The notes beneath the pieces are model-generated. The model was given only the letters and a program-made list of their open reading frames with translations. It had not been told where the DNA came from and did not search any database. Shown here in pieces: positions 1 through 10,569 of a stretch of 64,000 nt of DNA (within the stretch, counting starts at the first letter, position 1; each line of letters starts with the position of its first letter). A program made the translations under genes and the position numbers. The stretch is from assembly GCA_028554645.1 (NCBI GenBank), contig JAQOOI010000022.1, forward strand, positions 1,302,001-1,366,000, in the 5' to 3' direction. The stretch is from Omphalotus guepiniiformis. Its lineage: Eukaryota; Basidiomycota; Agaricomycetes; Agaricales; Omphalotaceae.

Positions 1-1144
1 CAGCGGAAGCGCAAAGGGTGCCGAAGTGGGTTAATGCATGTTCGTTCTTCCTCGTCCTAGTCGCTTACTACCGCTCTTTCGCTAGGCTGTTGCGTTCTTT
101 CAGACTGTCGTCAAGCTGTTTCAGGTGATAAATGGTCGCAAATTACAATGAACATCGTCAACTTAGGCTGTCTCTCTAGACTCTTCCCACGTTCACATGG
201 CTTGAAAATCAAGGAATCACGCCTTCTTCCTCAAAGACATTTACCCTCTCTCAGCTAACCTCCGCTTTAGAGGCAGAGGCAGGTGTTACCCCTGCTTTGA
301 ATTGCGATGGGGACACTCTCGACGAGATTGAGTGGTACTTCAACTTGAAGGGATCCGTGATCGATGGTGAATTCGTACCTATTTGTGAGCATACTATTTG
401 GGCTAGTGACGGTATCTGCAGCAAGTAACACAGTTGAACCATTGCAGCTGCCCCTGAGAAAGGCTCGTGTGGATCTAGCGGAATCAAGTATCCACCGAAA
501 AGTGGATCCTCTGCACCTACGGTCGGTCCTTCCAACTCCTTCTGTTCCGAATTTTGATCATTTTTTTCTTTTTCAAGTCCACTACGGTAGGCTGCGAAAC
601 CTGTCGATTGTAGTAATTCTTTGTCGCTGATCTTGTAATCCATCAGAGCTCAGGATCTAGTCCAACTGGAGTGAGTGTCTTTTGTCTCTAGCATGCGGGT
701 AACCTCTGACCATCATGCAGAGCCCTGGCTCACTTCCCTCAAAGGCAACAATTCACGCTATCCAGTCTTCTGGATCTACCACTGGTGGCCTACTTTCACT
801 CGGGACATGGTCAACGCAAACTCTAGCCACTTTTACGTTGTCAGGAACCACCAGTAGCTTCACCATGACTTCGTCCAAAGGGGACTGCGGAGTGAGCGAT
901 GGCCAGTTCGCCTGTGGTAGCGGCGTTTCATCAACTAAATTCTCAGCAGTATGTCTTTCCGTTTATCAGTGGTTTGTTACTGACCCGACGATAATAGATC
1001 TCCTCTGGAGGCAACCTGCTGCTTGCTTCCGGTGGCTCGACTGCTTTCACTAGTTCTGCTGTGCCTAGTGGATCAACTGTGGAAGATGTATTTACTGGAT
1101 CCGGTCGTACAGAAGATTACACGCTTTCTATCGTTTCAGCATAG
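1..1144 (+). CDS. RNase T2-like secreted ribonuclease, 3' part (5' end outside window)
   Basis: Likely an extracellular or vacuolar endoribonuclease of the T2 family. Only the C-terminal half is present; the HxxxH-type catalytic motifs would lie upstream. Exons rebuilt from frame: 104-124, 180-384, 448-521, 578-586, 647-670, 721-948 and 998-1144, with GT-AG introns of 49-63 bp. The product reads TWLENQGITPSS, then WYFNLKGSVIDGEFVPI, then GSCGSSGIKYPPK, which is the usual end of the fungal T2 fold. A Ser/Thr linker follows, spread over two tiny exons (9 and 24 nt). A second domain contains SSKGDCGVSDGQFACGSG and ends SIVSA, as in the C-terminal extension of fungal RNase T2-like proteins. The first 103 bases could not be joined convincingly. 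Family assignment is firm; microexon borders are inferred. Confidence 0.8.
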
Positions 1145-1219
1145 TGTAATAATGCCCAACGAAATTTACATCTTGAAATAAGCTACTATCGTGATTAGTA
1201 AGAAACCTCGCAAGTGACA

Positions 1220-1758
1220 ATGCCGCCTCCACTTGACCACCCATGTCTGCATTTGCAAGTGTCACCAAACCCATATTTTGTTGTCAAACTTGCGCCGCAT
1301 GAGCCTGTCCCTCAGGTCGTACTAGAAAGCCTTATTCGAGTTTCAAACAAATTCATATCTTTGACGCGGACTCCGGAAGAAATTTCGGTGGTGGGAGAGT
1401 GGGATGAGGACTTGCCAGAGCAGTTCAAGTGCGCTGAGTGGAAATGCATCAAGATGGCGGGTCCCATGGAGTTCTGTATGCAAAATGGTGATAACTTGAG
1501 CGTAGGACTGCCAATGCTGATTACTTTGCAGCGCTAACGGGTGTAATTGTTGCTTTCGCCACACCTCTGAAAGCGGCCGGAGTATCGGTATTTGTAATGT
1601 CCACATGGTATGTCTACCGTTCACGTTCACTGACTGAAGTCGGATATTCAAGAATATTCAACAGGAATACAGATTATGTGCTAGTGCCGAGAGAAAAGAT
1701 AGAGACTGCTGTAGAAATATTGAAAGCAGATGGATGGAGATTTGTTGTTGGAGCGTAG
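1220..1758 (+). CDS. Small ACT-domain protein (ACT_7 / COG3603 type, CASTOR-related)
   Basis: Exons 1220-1475, 1532-1607 and 1665-1758 give 141 residues. The protein carries the two-part ACT pattern of the COG3603 family: FISLTRTPEEISVV near residue 50, then VSVFVMSTWNTDYVLV near residue 105. The same signature occurs in the animal arginine sensor CASTOR1, which has more ACT repeats. ACT domains usually bind amino acids, so a ligand-binding role is an inference. The start is the ATG at 1220; the frame is open a little upstream, but only with GTG. The gene lies 75 bp behind the RNase T2-like stop on the same strand. Confidence 0.75.
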
Positions 1759-1978
1759 ACAGTCTATAAATGGCAATCTTACTGGTCAAGTGAAGAAGCC
1801 TCCTTTGAAAAAATCTTACCTGCCACTGAGAGCTCTGAACTAGTGCCCTTTCTTTATTCCTCTATCTCTCTTTACACTACTTTCTGAGTTCTCCCCGCGA
1901 TTCTGAGACACTCTAGCTTAAAAAGGACAGATACAGTCTCAATTTCATCTCCTTTCGCTAGTTCAAGTTGAACTACTA

Positions 1979-4119
1979 ATGGACTATTCCATGGCCTCCA
2001 GCTCTGGCTTGGAAGCTGAAAATCCCAGAAGGCGTGTCTTGCCTTCACGTTCTCGACGTGGCGGCCCTGGTGTTGGCAATTGCGACGCCGATATCATGAT
2101 TTTGGAAACTCAAAAGAGAAAATGTACGCGCAGACTACCTCATTGCGCAACTTTCCTCTAACTAGGTTATCTCTATTCCAGCGGAAAATGACCCCCTCAT
2201 ACCTCCAGAAACTCGATTCTTGTTAACTACAAGTCTTTCCTTGGCTCCCCCTGAAGCACCCACTTCATCCAATCTCGTCATAAACTCTCGTGGATATGAC
2301 CACTACTTTGACCGACCTGAAGTAATGAAGGCGTACAGAGAACAAATGATAATCGAAACGCCGGAATTTACGACAATCACGGAAGCACATCATGTTGGTG
2401 GACGTTTCAGACCGAGGGGAAGTGAAGATGTACGTGAACCCACTGTCTTTGCCTATCACAAAAAGTAACCCTATCTAGGTTGCCGACACTTCTGACGAAG
2501 CCTACGAACGTAGGCATCGCAGGTACGAGAAACTGGAAAAGCGAACGCGTCTCAGAGAGTTGGAGAAACTGCACCACGAGCAATACAAGCTACGTGAACG
2601 TGTCGAGCAGCTACGCTCTCTAGACTATACGGCTTTTCTGGCGCTACCTGCGTCCTCATTTCCGCCTGTGTCACCCCGTGAGGACAACAACGAACACGGT
2701 GCAAGTACGTCTGCCACTCATGCGAATAGCTCTGCTGTTGCGGAAGGAGAGAGGCGGCGAAGAGTAATGCTTGAAATCGCCGAGTCGTTGGAAGATCGCT
2801 ACAAGGTTTTGCTTCCTCCCGATTGGCGCAAGAAAGGAAACGGCAATGCTACTCCAGCCACCACAGACGCCGAAGCACCTTTGGATGAACGACACTCAAC
2901 AATCAGAGTACTTTCTAGGCCGGCCAAGATCTCTGCAGAAGAAGGGGAATCTGAAAATGACGACAAGGAGGAAGGGGAGGATGTGACAAAACCCGCGCGC
3001 GAGTCTCTGAAGCTAAAGATAAAGATTGGGAGCATGAAGTCGCAGACTCCTGACGAATCCACGGTCAAGCGCGTCCGTGGCCCATCTAAGAAGAAGAAAC
3101 AATCTCTATCTGACGCTGTTCAGGTCCCTTCATTGACCCAGCCTCCGAGCTCAATATCTGGCGGCACAGCTCGTTTCATTTCCGCAAAACATTCCTTGGG
3201 TACAAAATCCGCACATTCTCCAATATCTAATCCGGAGATTGCGGTGCTCGAACAGGGTGCAGTTGCAGACCAGATTTCTATCGACGGTCGTTCAACTCCG
3301 GCCCAGCCTGATCAGCCTGTTGTACCTACCAGGAAGAGAGGCCGACCGAGACGTGATCAAACACGTTCAGTGAATGCAAATGGTCGAGGTGTTGGCCATC
3401 TACCCAATTCTGAAGAGCCAGCCGCCTCCGTAACCCCGCTCGATGAACTCGCAACTCCCGAACCGTCTTTGTCTCGTCCTCGCAAGCGTGCCAAAGGAAC
3501 CACTGCTTCGCATTCACACGATGACTTTGCCACTCATAGCAAGGATTATTCATTGCCGCCCATAGAGACCGGTGCCGAGTCTGTTTCTGCTGCTGTTGGT
3601 CGTCGATCTGTCTCACAGGTACCAGGCCGCGCCGTTAGCTCTGTATCGCGTGCTGAACGTAACCGGGGTATACTGGTTACTACGGCTTTACACTATGAGA
3701 GTGCTCCTAATCCGCGCAAGAGGCACAGACATCATCTAGCCTGGGGTTTCAAACTCCCGACCGAAGTTACAGATTTAGAGATGAACTATGAAATGCCGTT
3801 ATGGCTCTTGCACGACGATGAGTTTCAGGCGAGATACTCTAAATATCCAGAGCAGCCAGCGGGCGACAGGAGGGGGGATCAAATGATGAATCCCGATTTC
3901 GTTCGAAATCCTCGGTTCGTCAACGGCGTGCGAATGCCCTCACCAGAACGCGATGAGCTGGAAACTGAGCTCATCCCTGCCAACAGAGAGCACGGTGAAG
4001 ACTCGCAGAGCGAGCTTGACGAGGACGAGAAGGAAGAAGAAGAGGTGGAGGAGGAGGAGAAGGAGGACGGAGAGGAAGAAATAGTGCGAGATAGCCCGGA
4101 ACCAGAAGAGGAAACATGA
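1979..4119 (+). CDS. Conserved nuclear protein with AT-hook and acidic tail
   Basis: Exons 1979-2123, 2182-2429 and 2479-4119 encode 677 residues. The N-terminal ~200 residues look conserved and ordered: SRSRRGGPGVGNCDAD, then YFDRPEVMKAYREQ and IIETPEFTTI, then a charged helix rich in K/R/E starting YERRHRRYEKLEKR. The middle is low-complexity Ser/Pro with basic patches (RVRGPSKKKK) and one clear AT-hook core, RKRGRPRRD, near 3330. The end is a Glu/Asp tract from about 4000 to 4105. A chromatin-associated role is inferred from the AT-hook and acidic tail. The region around the FDRPEV motif recalls PEHE-type subunits of acetyltransferase complexes, but that link is weak. Convergent with the next gene, 147 bp apart. 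Confidence 0.75.
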
Positions 4120-4266
4120 CAATGTCTGTATCTACTTTCGGGCACTTTGCTCAAAAGTTTACATTTCTCTGCTGTTGTGATGTTGTGCCTTATAAGAGAG
4201 CCCATTACTTTATTACTTTATTTGCGAGCAAAGGAGATACTATGATTATGTGTTGTTATGAATAAT

Positions 4267-5658
4267 CTACGTTCGAGTGTCCTGCTCTACCGTACCAGTA
4301 GCAGAAGTGACAACCTCCATGAATGTCTTCCTCTGACGCGATTCAACCTCAGGCCTGCGTGACAGGGCTAAGTGTGCAAGTTTTGAAGGGGGAAGATGAT
4401 CCAGACTAGTTCTTTGAACCTGTGGCTGAAGATACGAATAATCACCCCCGTATTTTCTGAGAATCCGGCGAATCTGGAAATCCACCTTGCCCTTTTTGAC
4501 CGCTGGCCTCGGTTGGAGCGGTGACAGGAGATGTGGGACCGCAATGGCGACGCCAGGTACTGTGGAGGAGACATGGAAAAGATCATCGAAGTCAGACGCT
4601 AGTTCGATATCTGCAGTCTGGACCTCAGGCGCTTCGGGGTCGCGACCTTGCAGGATCAAGTCAGTGATCCACTCCTCTTTAGTCTGGCCTGCAGCAGGAC
4701 CATAGAGGGATACCCCATCTAGGACCGACTCGTCTTCCGGAAGATGACCCCCCAAAACAGTCTCTCCTTCACTAGCAAACTCTTCCGAACCATTCAATGA
4801 CAGCTCAGCCTCCTCCTTACGAGCTACATCCCCCTTCTTTGCGACAGGTTTCGCTTTGACAATGCGGGGAGCACTCTTTCTGCCTTCACGTTTGTCGCTC
4901 TGCTGTACAGTTTGAGGCTTGTCTTTCCTAGCCCTTTGAGCACCTGCGTTCTTCCGAGATTCCATTCCCGGAATCCACTGCCTTCCACTGAAGACCGTCT
5001 CAGTCCCGGAGAAGTAATCCTTTTCCTCGCGTCGTATGGAGCTCAGAGTCTGGTTCCATACCTCACCCTGGGAATCTGATGTGCCTAGCTCTTTCGCAAT
5101 CGGCACAGATTTCCTGGGTTTAGATGGGACAGAAGGAATAGAATAGGGTGCGCTAGGTATGGGCAAGACAGGAGGGGCGTGTTCAGCGGGCGAGGCGGTC
5201 GTGTCAATAGCTGCCTGAGAGGTGTCTATACCGACAGTAGTGCCAGCTGTGGTGGTGGTAGAGGCTGCAGTAGTCGTGGATGTTGGGATCTTGGCACCCA
5301 CAGAAGCAGGCTGACTGGCAGGCTTCTCCGAACGAACCCATTTCCGAGCCGCCAACCGAGTCGCGAGCGACGGAGACTCTGTAATGCCAGAGCTAGTCAG
5401 AACAAGAAAAAGTGCTAGTTACACAACTCACGACTAGAGGAGTTTTTAGACTGTCGCAACTCATCGCGAGATGCTGTTCAATAAGAAATGAGAAACGATT
5501 GAATTGCAAACTCAAGAATACATACGAATGTAAATATCGCCCCAACTGGCAGCAACACGCTTTGGACCACTGGACTCAGTACTTGTTGAGTTTAGACGAG
5601 CATTTTTGAAGGATGCTAGAGCGTATCGGCGGGCAATGCACGGACGATGAGCGAGCAT
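4267..5658 (-). CDS. Predicted mitochondrial protein, function unknown
   Basis: Exons (minus strand) 5658-5526, 5473-5432 and 5378-4267 give 428 residues. The chosen start, MLAHRPCIARRYALAS, is a typical matrix presequence: Arg-rich, no acids, Ser/Ala-rich. A longer in-frame start at 5727 (MNEERNV) would add acidic residues and run into the divergent PFA4 start, so it is disfavoured. The middle is low-complexity Thr/Ala/Pro. The C-terminal third is the best-ordered part, with QTKEEWITDLILQGRDPEAP, DFDDLFHVSS and FQIRRILRKYGGDYSYLQPQ. I do not recognise the family. A mitochondrial gene-expression factor is possible but not shown. Confidence 0.7.
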
Positions 5659-5726
5659 GCCGGTCGACTTGGAGGAGCAGGACCAAGGCTTGTTTTGGCC
5701 TGCTTTGACATTTCTCTCTTCATTCA
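5659..5726. promoter_or_regulatory. 68-bp bidirectional promoter space
   Basis: The two divergent start codons, 5658 (minus strand, mitochondrial protein) and 5727 (plus strand, PFA4), are only 68 bp apart. The transcripts must share this core or start inside each other. No clear TATA box is visible; the stretch is pyrimidine-rich on the plus strand near 5708-5725. Confidence 0.45.
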
Positions 5727-7595
5727 ATGCATCCTCTTCTCGGCCGTCTCATCGTCAATTTTGTCCTCTGTCTCATTTGCTTTATTGCATACTCTTCTCA
5801 AATATTTGTTATATGGCCCTGGTATGGTCGTGTGCTCTCTGTTGAGCTTTTGGTTCTTCTAGCTCCCTTCAAGTGAGCTCAAGCTTCACTTTCGTATAAA
5901 CCGATGCTCAATCATAACTAGCTTCCTAGTAGGAATGCTGCTTTGGAACTATTTCTTATGCGTCACCGTAGACCCAGGTCGTGTACCGGACTCTTGGGTA
6001 TGCATTCGCTTCACATGTGTTCGCTAGTTCGTGAATCTGAGTTTGTGCAGAGACCAGACACGCATGCTGAAGGTCATGAAGTGAAGAAATTGACCGGTGC
6101 CCCCCGATATTGCAGAATGTGCGAGAGGTACAAGCCACCAAGAACTCATCACTGTCGTCAATGCAACAGGTATGCATCTCGTTCCAACTTAATTCCGTAT
6201 CTTATTTGTTTCCTGGTAGATGCGTTCTGCGTATGGGTACGACCGTGTGTGGTATCACACACTCGTTGTATTTGACTATGATTTGCGGTAGATCACCATT
6301 GTCCTTGGATTAATAACTGTGTAGGCCATTTTAACTACGGCCATTTCATTCGCTTCCTTTTCTATGTCGACCTGGCATGTTCGTATCACATCGCAATGAT
6401 GTTCCGGAGGGTGTATGACAATCTAACCCAGAGCTATTGGGTAATTACTCCAATTTCACTCTTCTCAACAACTCATCCAAGCTTGTTCAGGATTCCGTTC
6501 CTGGTGCAGAATTCGTTTTAATCCTTCTGAATTTTGTTGCTTGTATTCCTGTCCTTTTCTCTGTCGGTGCTTTCAGGTATGTCAAATACGCCAGAATGTG
6601 AAACTTTCTTGACTGTCTATCCAGTATCTACCATTTTTATGGTTTAATGCGCAACACCACTACTATCGAAGGCTGGGAAAAGGATAAGGTGGCGACAATG
6701 ATTAGGCGGGGCAAGATTCGCGAAGTCAAGTTTCCTTATGTTCGTGCAATTTTTCCTTGCTCCTGTGTTGGTATTTATGCTGGAAATGGTTGCAGAATCT
6801 GGGTGCTAGGCGAAACATCGAGTCTGTGCTCGGCCGAAGACCATTGCTTTGGTGCTGGCCTACCGTCCCTCCCGGTACTGGACTCAAGTATGAGCTTGTT
6901 GATGGAGAAAGTAAGTGGATCGAGATACCAGTGGCGCGTGAACAGTTTCAGCGTGATCCACTACAACACTGGGAGGTCTAGAAATCCCATGTCTCCATGT
7001 TTTCCTCTCTAGATCTGTGAGTATGTGCACTACCGTTCATAACATCTGATTCTGAAGCTCTGAAGTCTACTACTTACCCTGTTTAATCACCATTCTGACA
7101 TGATGCCTAGATTTAAATCAGTCCGAGATATGGCCCCCGAAGGATCCTATGCGAAGTCGATATGAAGATCCCATTGCAGGATTTCAACTTCCGGAGTCAC
7201 CGTGGACTTATGAGAACGGGTCATTTAATCCGGACTTGCAACCTTCAAATACAAACCTGCGCCAGGCTGTGGCACAGCGTCGTTCGAAACGTCGGGGCGG
7301 CACTGGGTACTCCGACCTTCCACCTTATCATCCTGACTATCAAGAAGGATATCAGACCTCAAGTGATGAAGCAGACCCATCCGATGAAGTGCGCCTCATG
7401 AGTGGAACGCGGGCCCGACGAGGATCTGAGGGCTATGAGTTCAGACCTGAAAACAGGGAAGACATGCTACGAAGGTATCTGGAGGAATTAGGCGAGACAC
7501 CGGGTCGTTATCATAGATATATACCTCAGGTTGAGAGCGAAGCCGAGAGCGACGTAGAGGATAATATACCATTAGTGGGGCAATCACAACATTAG
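5727..7595 (+). CDS. PFA4: DHHC palmitoyltransferase, Pfa4 type
   Basis: An ER membrane enzyme that S-acylates cysteines; yeast Pfa4 acts on chitin synthase Chs3. Exons 5727-5872, 5922-5997, 6051-6169, 6220-6236 (17 nt), 6292-6440, 6491-6576, 6625-6739, 6796-about 6970 and a last exon to 7595. Hydrophobic segments occur at residues ~5-25 and ~45-70, followed by [11 protein letters not shown]. The Cys-rich domain reads [17 protein letters not shown] and then [20 protein letters not shown], so the catalytic DHHC is intact. Two further helices follow, then the family TTxE motif ([10 protein letters not shown]) and KFPYNLG. The tail is hydrophilic (WPPKDP ... [19 protein letters not shown]). Splicing between about 6910 and 7115 is not settled: GTAAGT, GTCTAG and GTGAGT donors all occur. 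Confidence 0.92.
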
Positions 7596-7780
7596 AAGAG
7601 CACACATCTTTAGTATACACCTGGGACTGCAACATACAGCACATGATATTCATACTATACAGATCTCTAGGCATTTAGAAACGTAGCATCATGTATGAAA
7701 AGTAAGTATGACCTGGAATAATTGAGGCTATAGGACGAAACAAAACTGAAAAGTTACAGAGCAAGAGGAACAAACTCCAA

Positions 7781-10357
7781 TTACTGCAAGTGCTTGCTAG
7801 CTGCAGCACGAGCAAGACCTGCGATCTCGTTTGTCATTTCGTTTATAGGTTTTATTCTTTCTTCGATCTTCTGGAATGCGATTCGCCGTCTTTCCTCCAC
7901 AGCCTCGAGACCTTGGGCTTGAAGTGCAGCAAGAACTGGTGTAACCTCTTTCTGGACCATCTCCCGCACCATGCTCTCTATGTGAGGAAGCATGAAATCG
8001 GCATACGGGATCGCCGGAGGTGAGCGCGTATGTAAATTCTGGATTTCTTCAGACAGTTGATTGATTTTCTCTCGCCGCTCATTTTGCCAATTGTCAAGAG
8101 CTTCTAGTGTTCCTACCAGCTTGAACCAGCGAAATGAGTGGAGACGAATCCCTGGAGATAGATTTAGTACACGTACCTCCTCCTTAAGCCTTTTCTTTCT
8201 TTCGCGTTGAGAATCGAGGGTTTGCAGTGCCCGTTTTTGTTTATCCACTTGAACCAAAAGTTCTCCAACCTCCCCTCCTCGGGTTTCAAGCAGTTCGCAG
8301 GTAACATCGATGCGGGTTCTAACCTGGGAAACAGGATCACCAGGTGCATGACCACCTATTTGCTCCTGAACCCTCAGCTGCATTACCTCCTCGAGTAGTG
8401 CAGAGGCATCAACCGCCTTCGGCTCTTCGAACTCGTCGATGAGCTCAAATATTACACCTTCTAACAACTGTACACGAGCTTTCATATCCTGCCATGCCTT
8501 GAGCTCATCGTCAGAGTCTGTCGAGGATTGTGCGGGAACCACTACTATCTCCTCTTCTTGCAAGTTCATATCTGCCTCCAATTTCTTCTCTTTGAGAAGT
8601 TTGAGGTCGGCGATATAGACATTCACTTCTGCCAGATAAGGCCGATATCTTTGCAGAAACCCCTCTACGTCATCCGGCTCGGACTTGACAGAGATATTTG
8701 GAATGGCTAGTAGATGCTTGGTTTCGTCTTGTATTCGTCTACGCAGCTTGCCTGTAACCTCTCTTAATTCACGTCGTGTATCGTCCAATTTGTTGCGACC
8801 CGTAACCCGTACGCGCTCGAATTGACGAGACAATTGTACCTTCTTCCATGTATCGAGTTTGTCTTCCGCGTCTCGAATTTGAGACCGTAAGCGGGTAAGT
8901 ATGATAGCAGATCTAAAAGCGACAGCATAAGTGAGGGAACCAGAAGGCAGTGCCGTATACTGTACCTAATAATCTTCTGGTAGTTGTGACGCCTTGAACT
9001 GTGTGATAGGGCTGAATAACCTGATCGCTCCGTAGACGCAGGAGAAGTTTCTCGGATCCTGTCACTCTGGGATTTTGAACGAATAGACGGAGGGCCGTCT
9101 TGGAGAGTAGTGACTTTCCTGTGCTCGGGCGTTGGATCTCGAGGGTTCGTGAATTTAGGAAATGAAGTAGCTGAACCTGTAGCCGACGATGCCTTCGGTG
9201 CTCTGAATGTCCTGGGTGCTGTGGGTGTAGGCTTTGTTGAGCTAGCCATCGATGTTGATGTCGATGCCTTTACTGATGGAGAGAATATGGTATTTTGAGT
9301 GGGTGCTGAATTATTATTGTTCCTCTGGTTCCGAGTCTCAGTACCGGTCTCAAAAGTAGAGGTATTACTGTTTCCCCAAGCACTGTTCTCGCCCCAGCCG
9401 TCTGTACTGTTCTCGCCCCAGCCGCCTGTACTGTTCTCACCCCAGCCGCCTGTACTGCTCTCACCCCAGCCGCCTGTACTGCTCTCACCCCAGCCGCCTG
9501 TACTGGTCTTGCTTTCCCAAGAGCCTGCCCCACCATCGTTTCCCCAGACACTGTCTCCCAAACCACCTGCACCGCTGCCGCTACCCCTTGTGTCACCACT
9601 GCCTTTCTGCCGATCCGGATCGTTGTTACTATTCCATCCGCTTGATTCGCCTCCGTTGTTCCCCCAACCACCAGTCATGCTGCTGCTGTCCCACCAGTTT
9701 GTGCCTCTCTTGCTGTCTCCAGACTTCCCACTATCAGTGCTCCATGCACCTGTGCTACCACTACTCCTCTTTGCTTTAGAGGTCGGTTGATTTCTGCCCC
9801 AAGTTCCAGTGTCACTTGAAGAAGACTGCCTTCTAGAAGGGCTCGGAGCCTGAAAAGGAGACAGGTCCAAGGATGAATCATTGACTGTGGAACTTGAACG
9901 AGCAGTTCCTTTCATTGCGGGAGGAGCAAAGTTCCGCGTAGAACTTTGGATCTTTTCTGTCGAACTGTGCTCCCTACTGTAACGTCTCCCTGGACTTGAC
10001 GCTCTTTCGTGACTACGGGGTCGTCCCATATCTCGCCTCGGTGGGCTTGAAGGACGGTCACGATTCGAAGGCCAACCACTATCAATGGAACCTCGGGGCC
10101 GACCCGATCCTGTAGACTACAGATACTGTTTAAGAGTTGAGATCATTCATGTTCGTTCAAAGACATACGGTCATGTATTTTGAGGTTTCGGCAATGCTCC
10201 ATTCTCTGTCCCAAGGATGGACATAAGTGCACAGACGTTTTTTGCAGCCCCCTTTAATGGGATCTCCACTTTCATCATACCACTGGAAATCTGTAAGCGC
10301 TGTGAGTTGTAGAATATGTCGTGAAAACGTACAAAACACCGGATAAGCGTCATCATG
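7781..10357 (-). CDS. CCCH zinc-finger protein with WG/GW-rich tract and coiled coil
   Basis: Exons (minus strand) 10357-10333, 10290-10169, 10116-8966, 8912-8177 and 8119-7781 are in phase over 790 codons. The true first exon and ATG were not found, so the 5' end is partial. The N-terminus holds a compact Cys/His finger, KGGCKKRLCTYVHPWDREW. A Ser/Arg/Pro stretch leads into a tract from about 9370 to 9800 with roughly ten WG or GW dipeptides (TGGWGNNGGESSGWN, then repeated STGGWGES/STGGWGEN). The second half is long charged coiled coil, ending in an Ala-rich helix. WG/GW-rich disordered tracts in GW182, Tas3 and plant NRPE1 bind Argonaute, so an Argonaute partner is possible; this is inference. 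Segment 8120-8176 is stop-free but has splice signals and is treated as an intron. Confidence 0.72.
9381..9505 (-). repeat. 24-bp coding minisatellite (about five copies)
   Basis: On the plus strand the unit begins GTACTGTTCTCACCCCAGCC and is repeated head to tail about five times with single-base changes (T/C, G/A). Each copy encodes the eight-residue unit STGGWGE(N/S). The repeat keeps the reading frame, so copy-number change would alter the number of WG motifs without disrupting the protein. Confidence 0.85.
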
Positions 10358-10569
10358 CTAATGGCTGTATTAGGCGAGGCTAGAAGACGCTTACTACAAG
10401 ATTTTCCACTCACTGAGTACTGAAATAAGTTTTTTATCGAAGATTAGCAATTGGATCCAACCAGGTACTGGTACTTGCACAGCGCCAAAAATACGTCAAA
10501 AAGTCGAAGAAACTTGAAAGAGTTTGAATACGATGTACATGAAGAAATACAGAAAACGAGACTAAAAGG

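Noticed and set aside
548..560. Premature stop in the RNase T2-like gene
   Set aside because: The TGA lies inside an intron (522-577) under the exon model that restores the C-terminal domain.
9381..9505. Possible CRISPR-like array
   Set aside because: Units are contiguous 24-mers without spacers and lie inside a coding frame; this is a eukaryotic coding minisatellite.
8764..9970. Antisense ORFs rich in Pro/Leu (e.g. 9299-9790)
   Set aside because: They are complements of the Gly/Ser/Trp-rich repeat region; the repeat keeps all frames open artificially.
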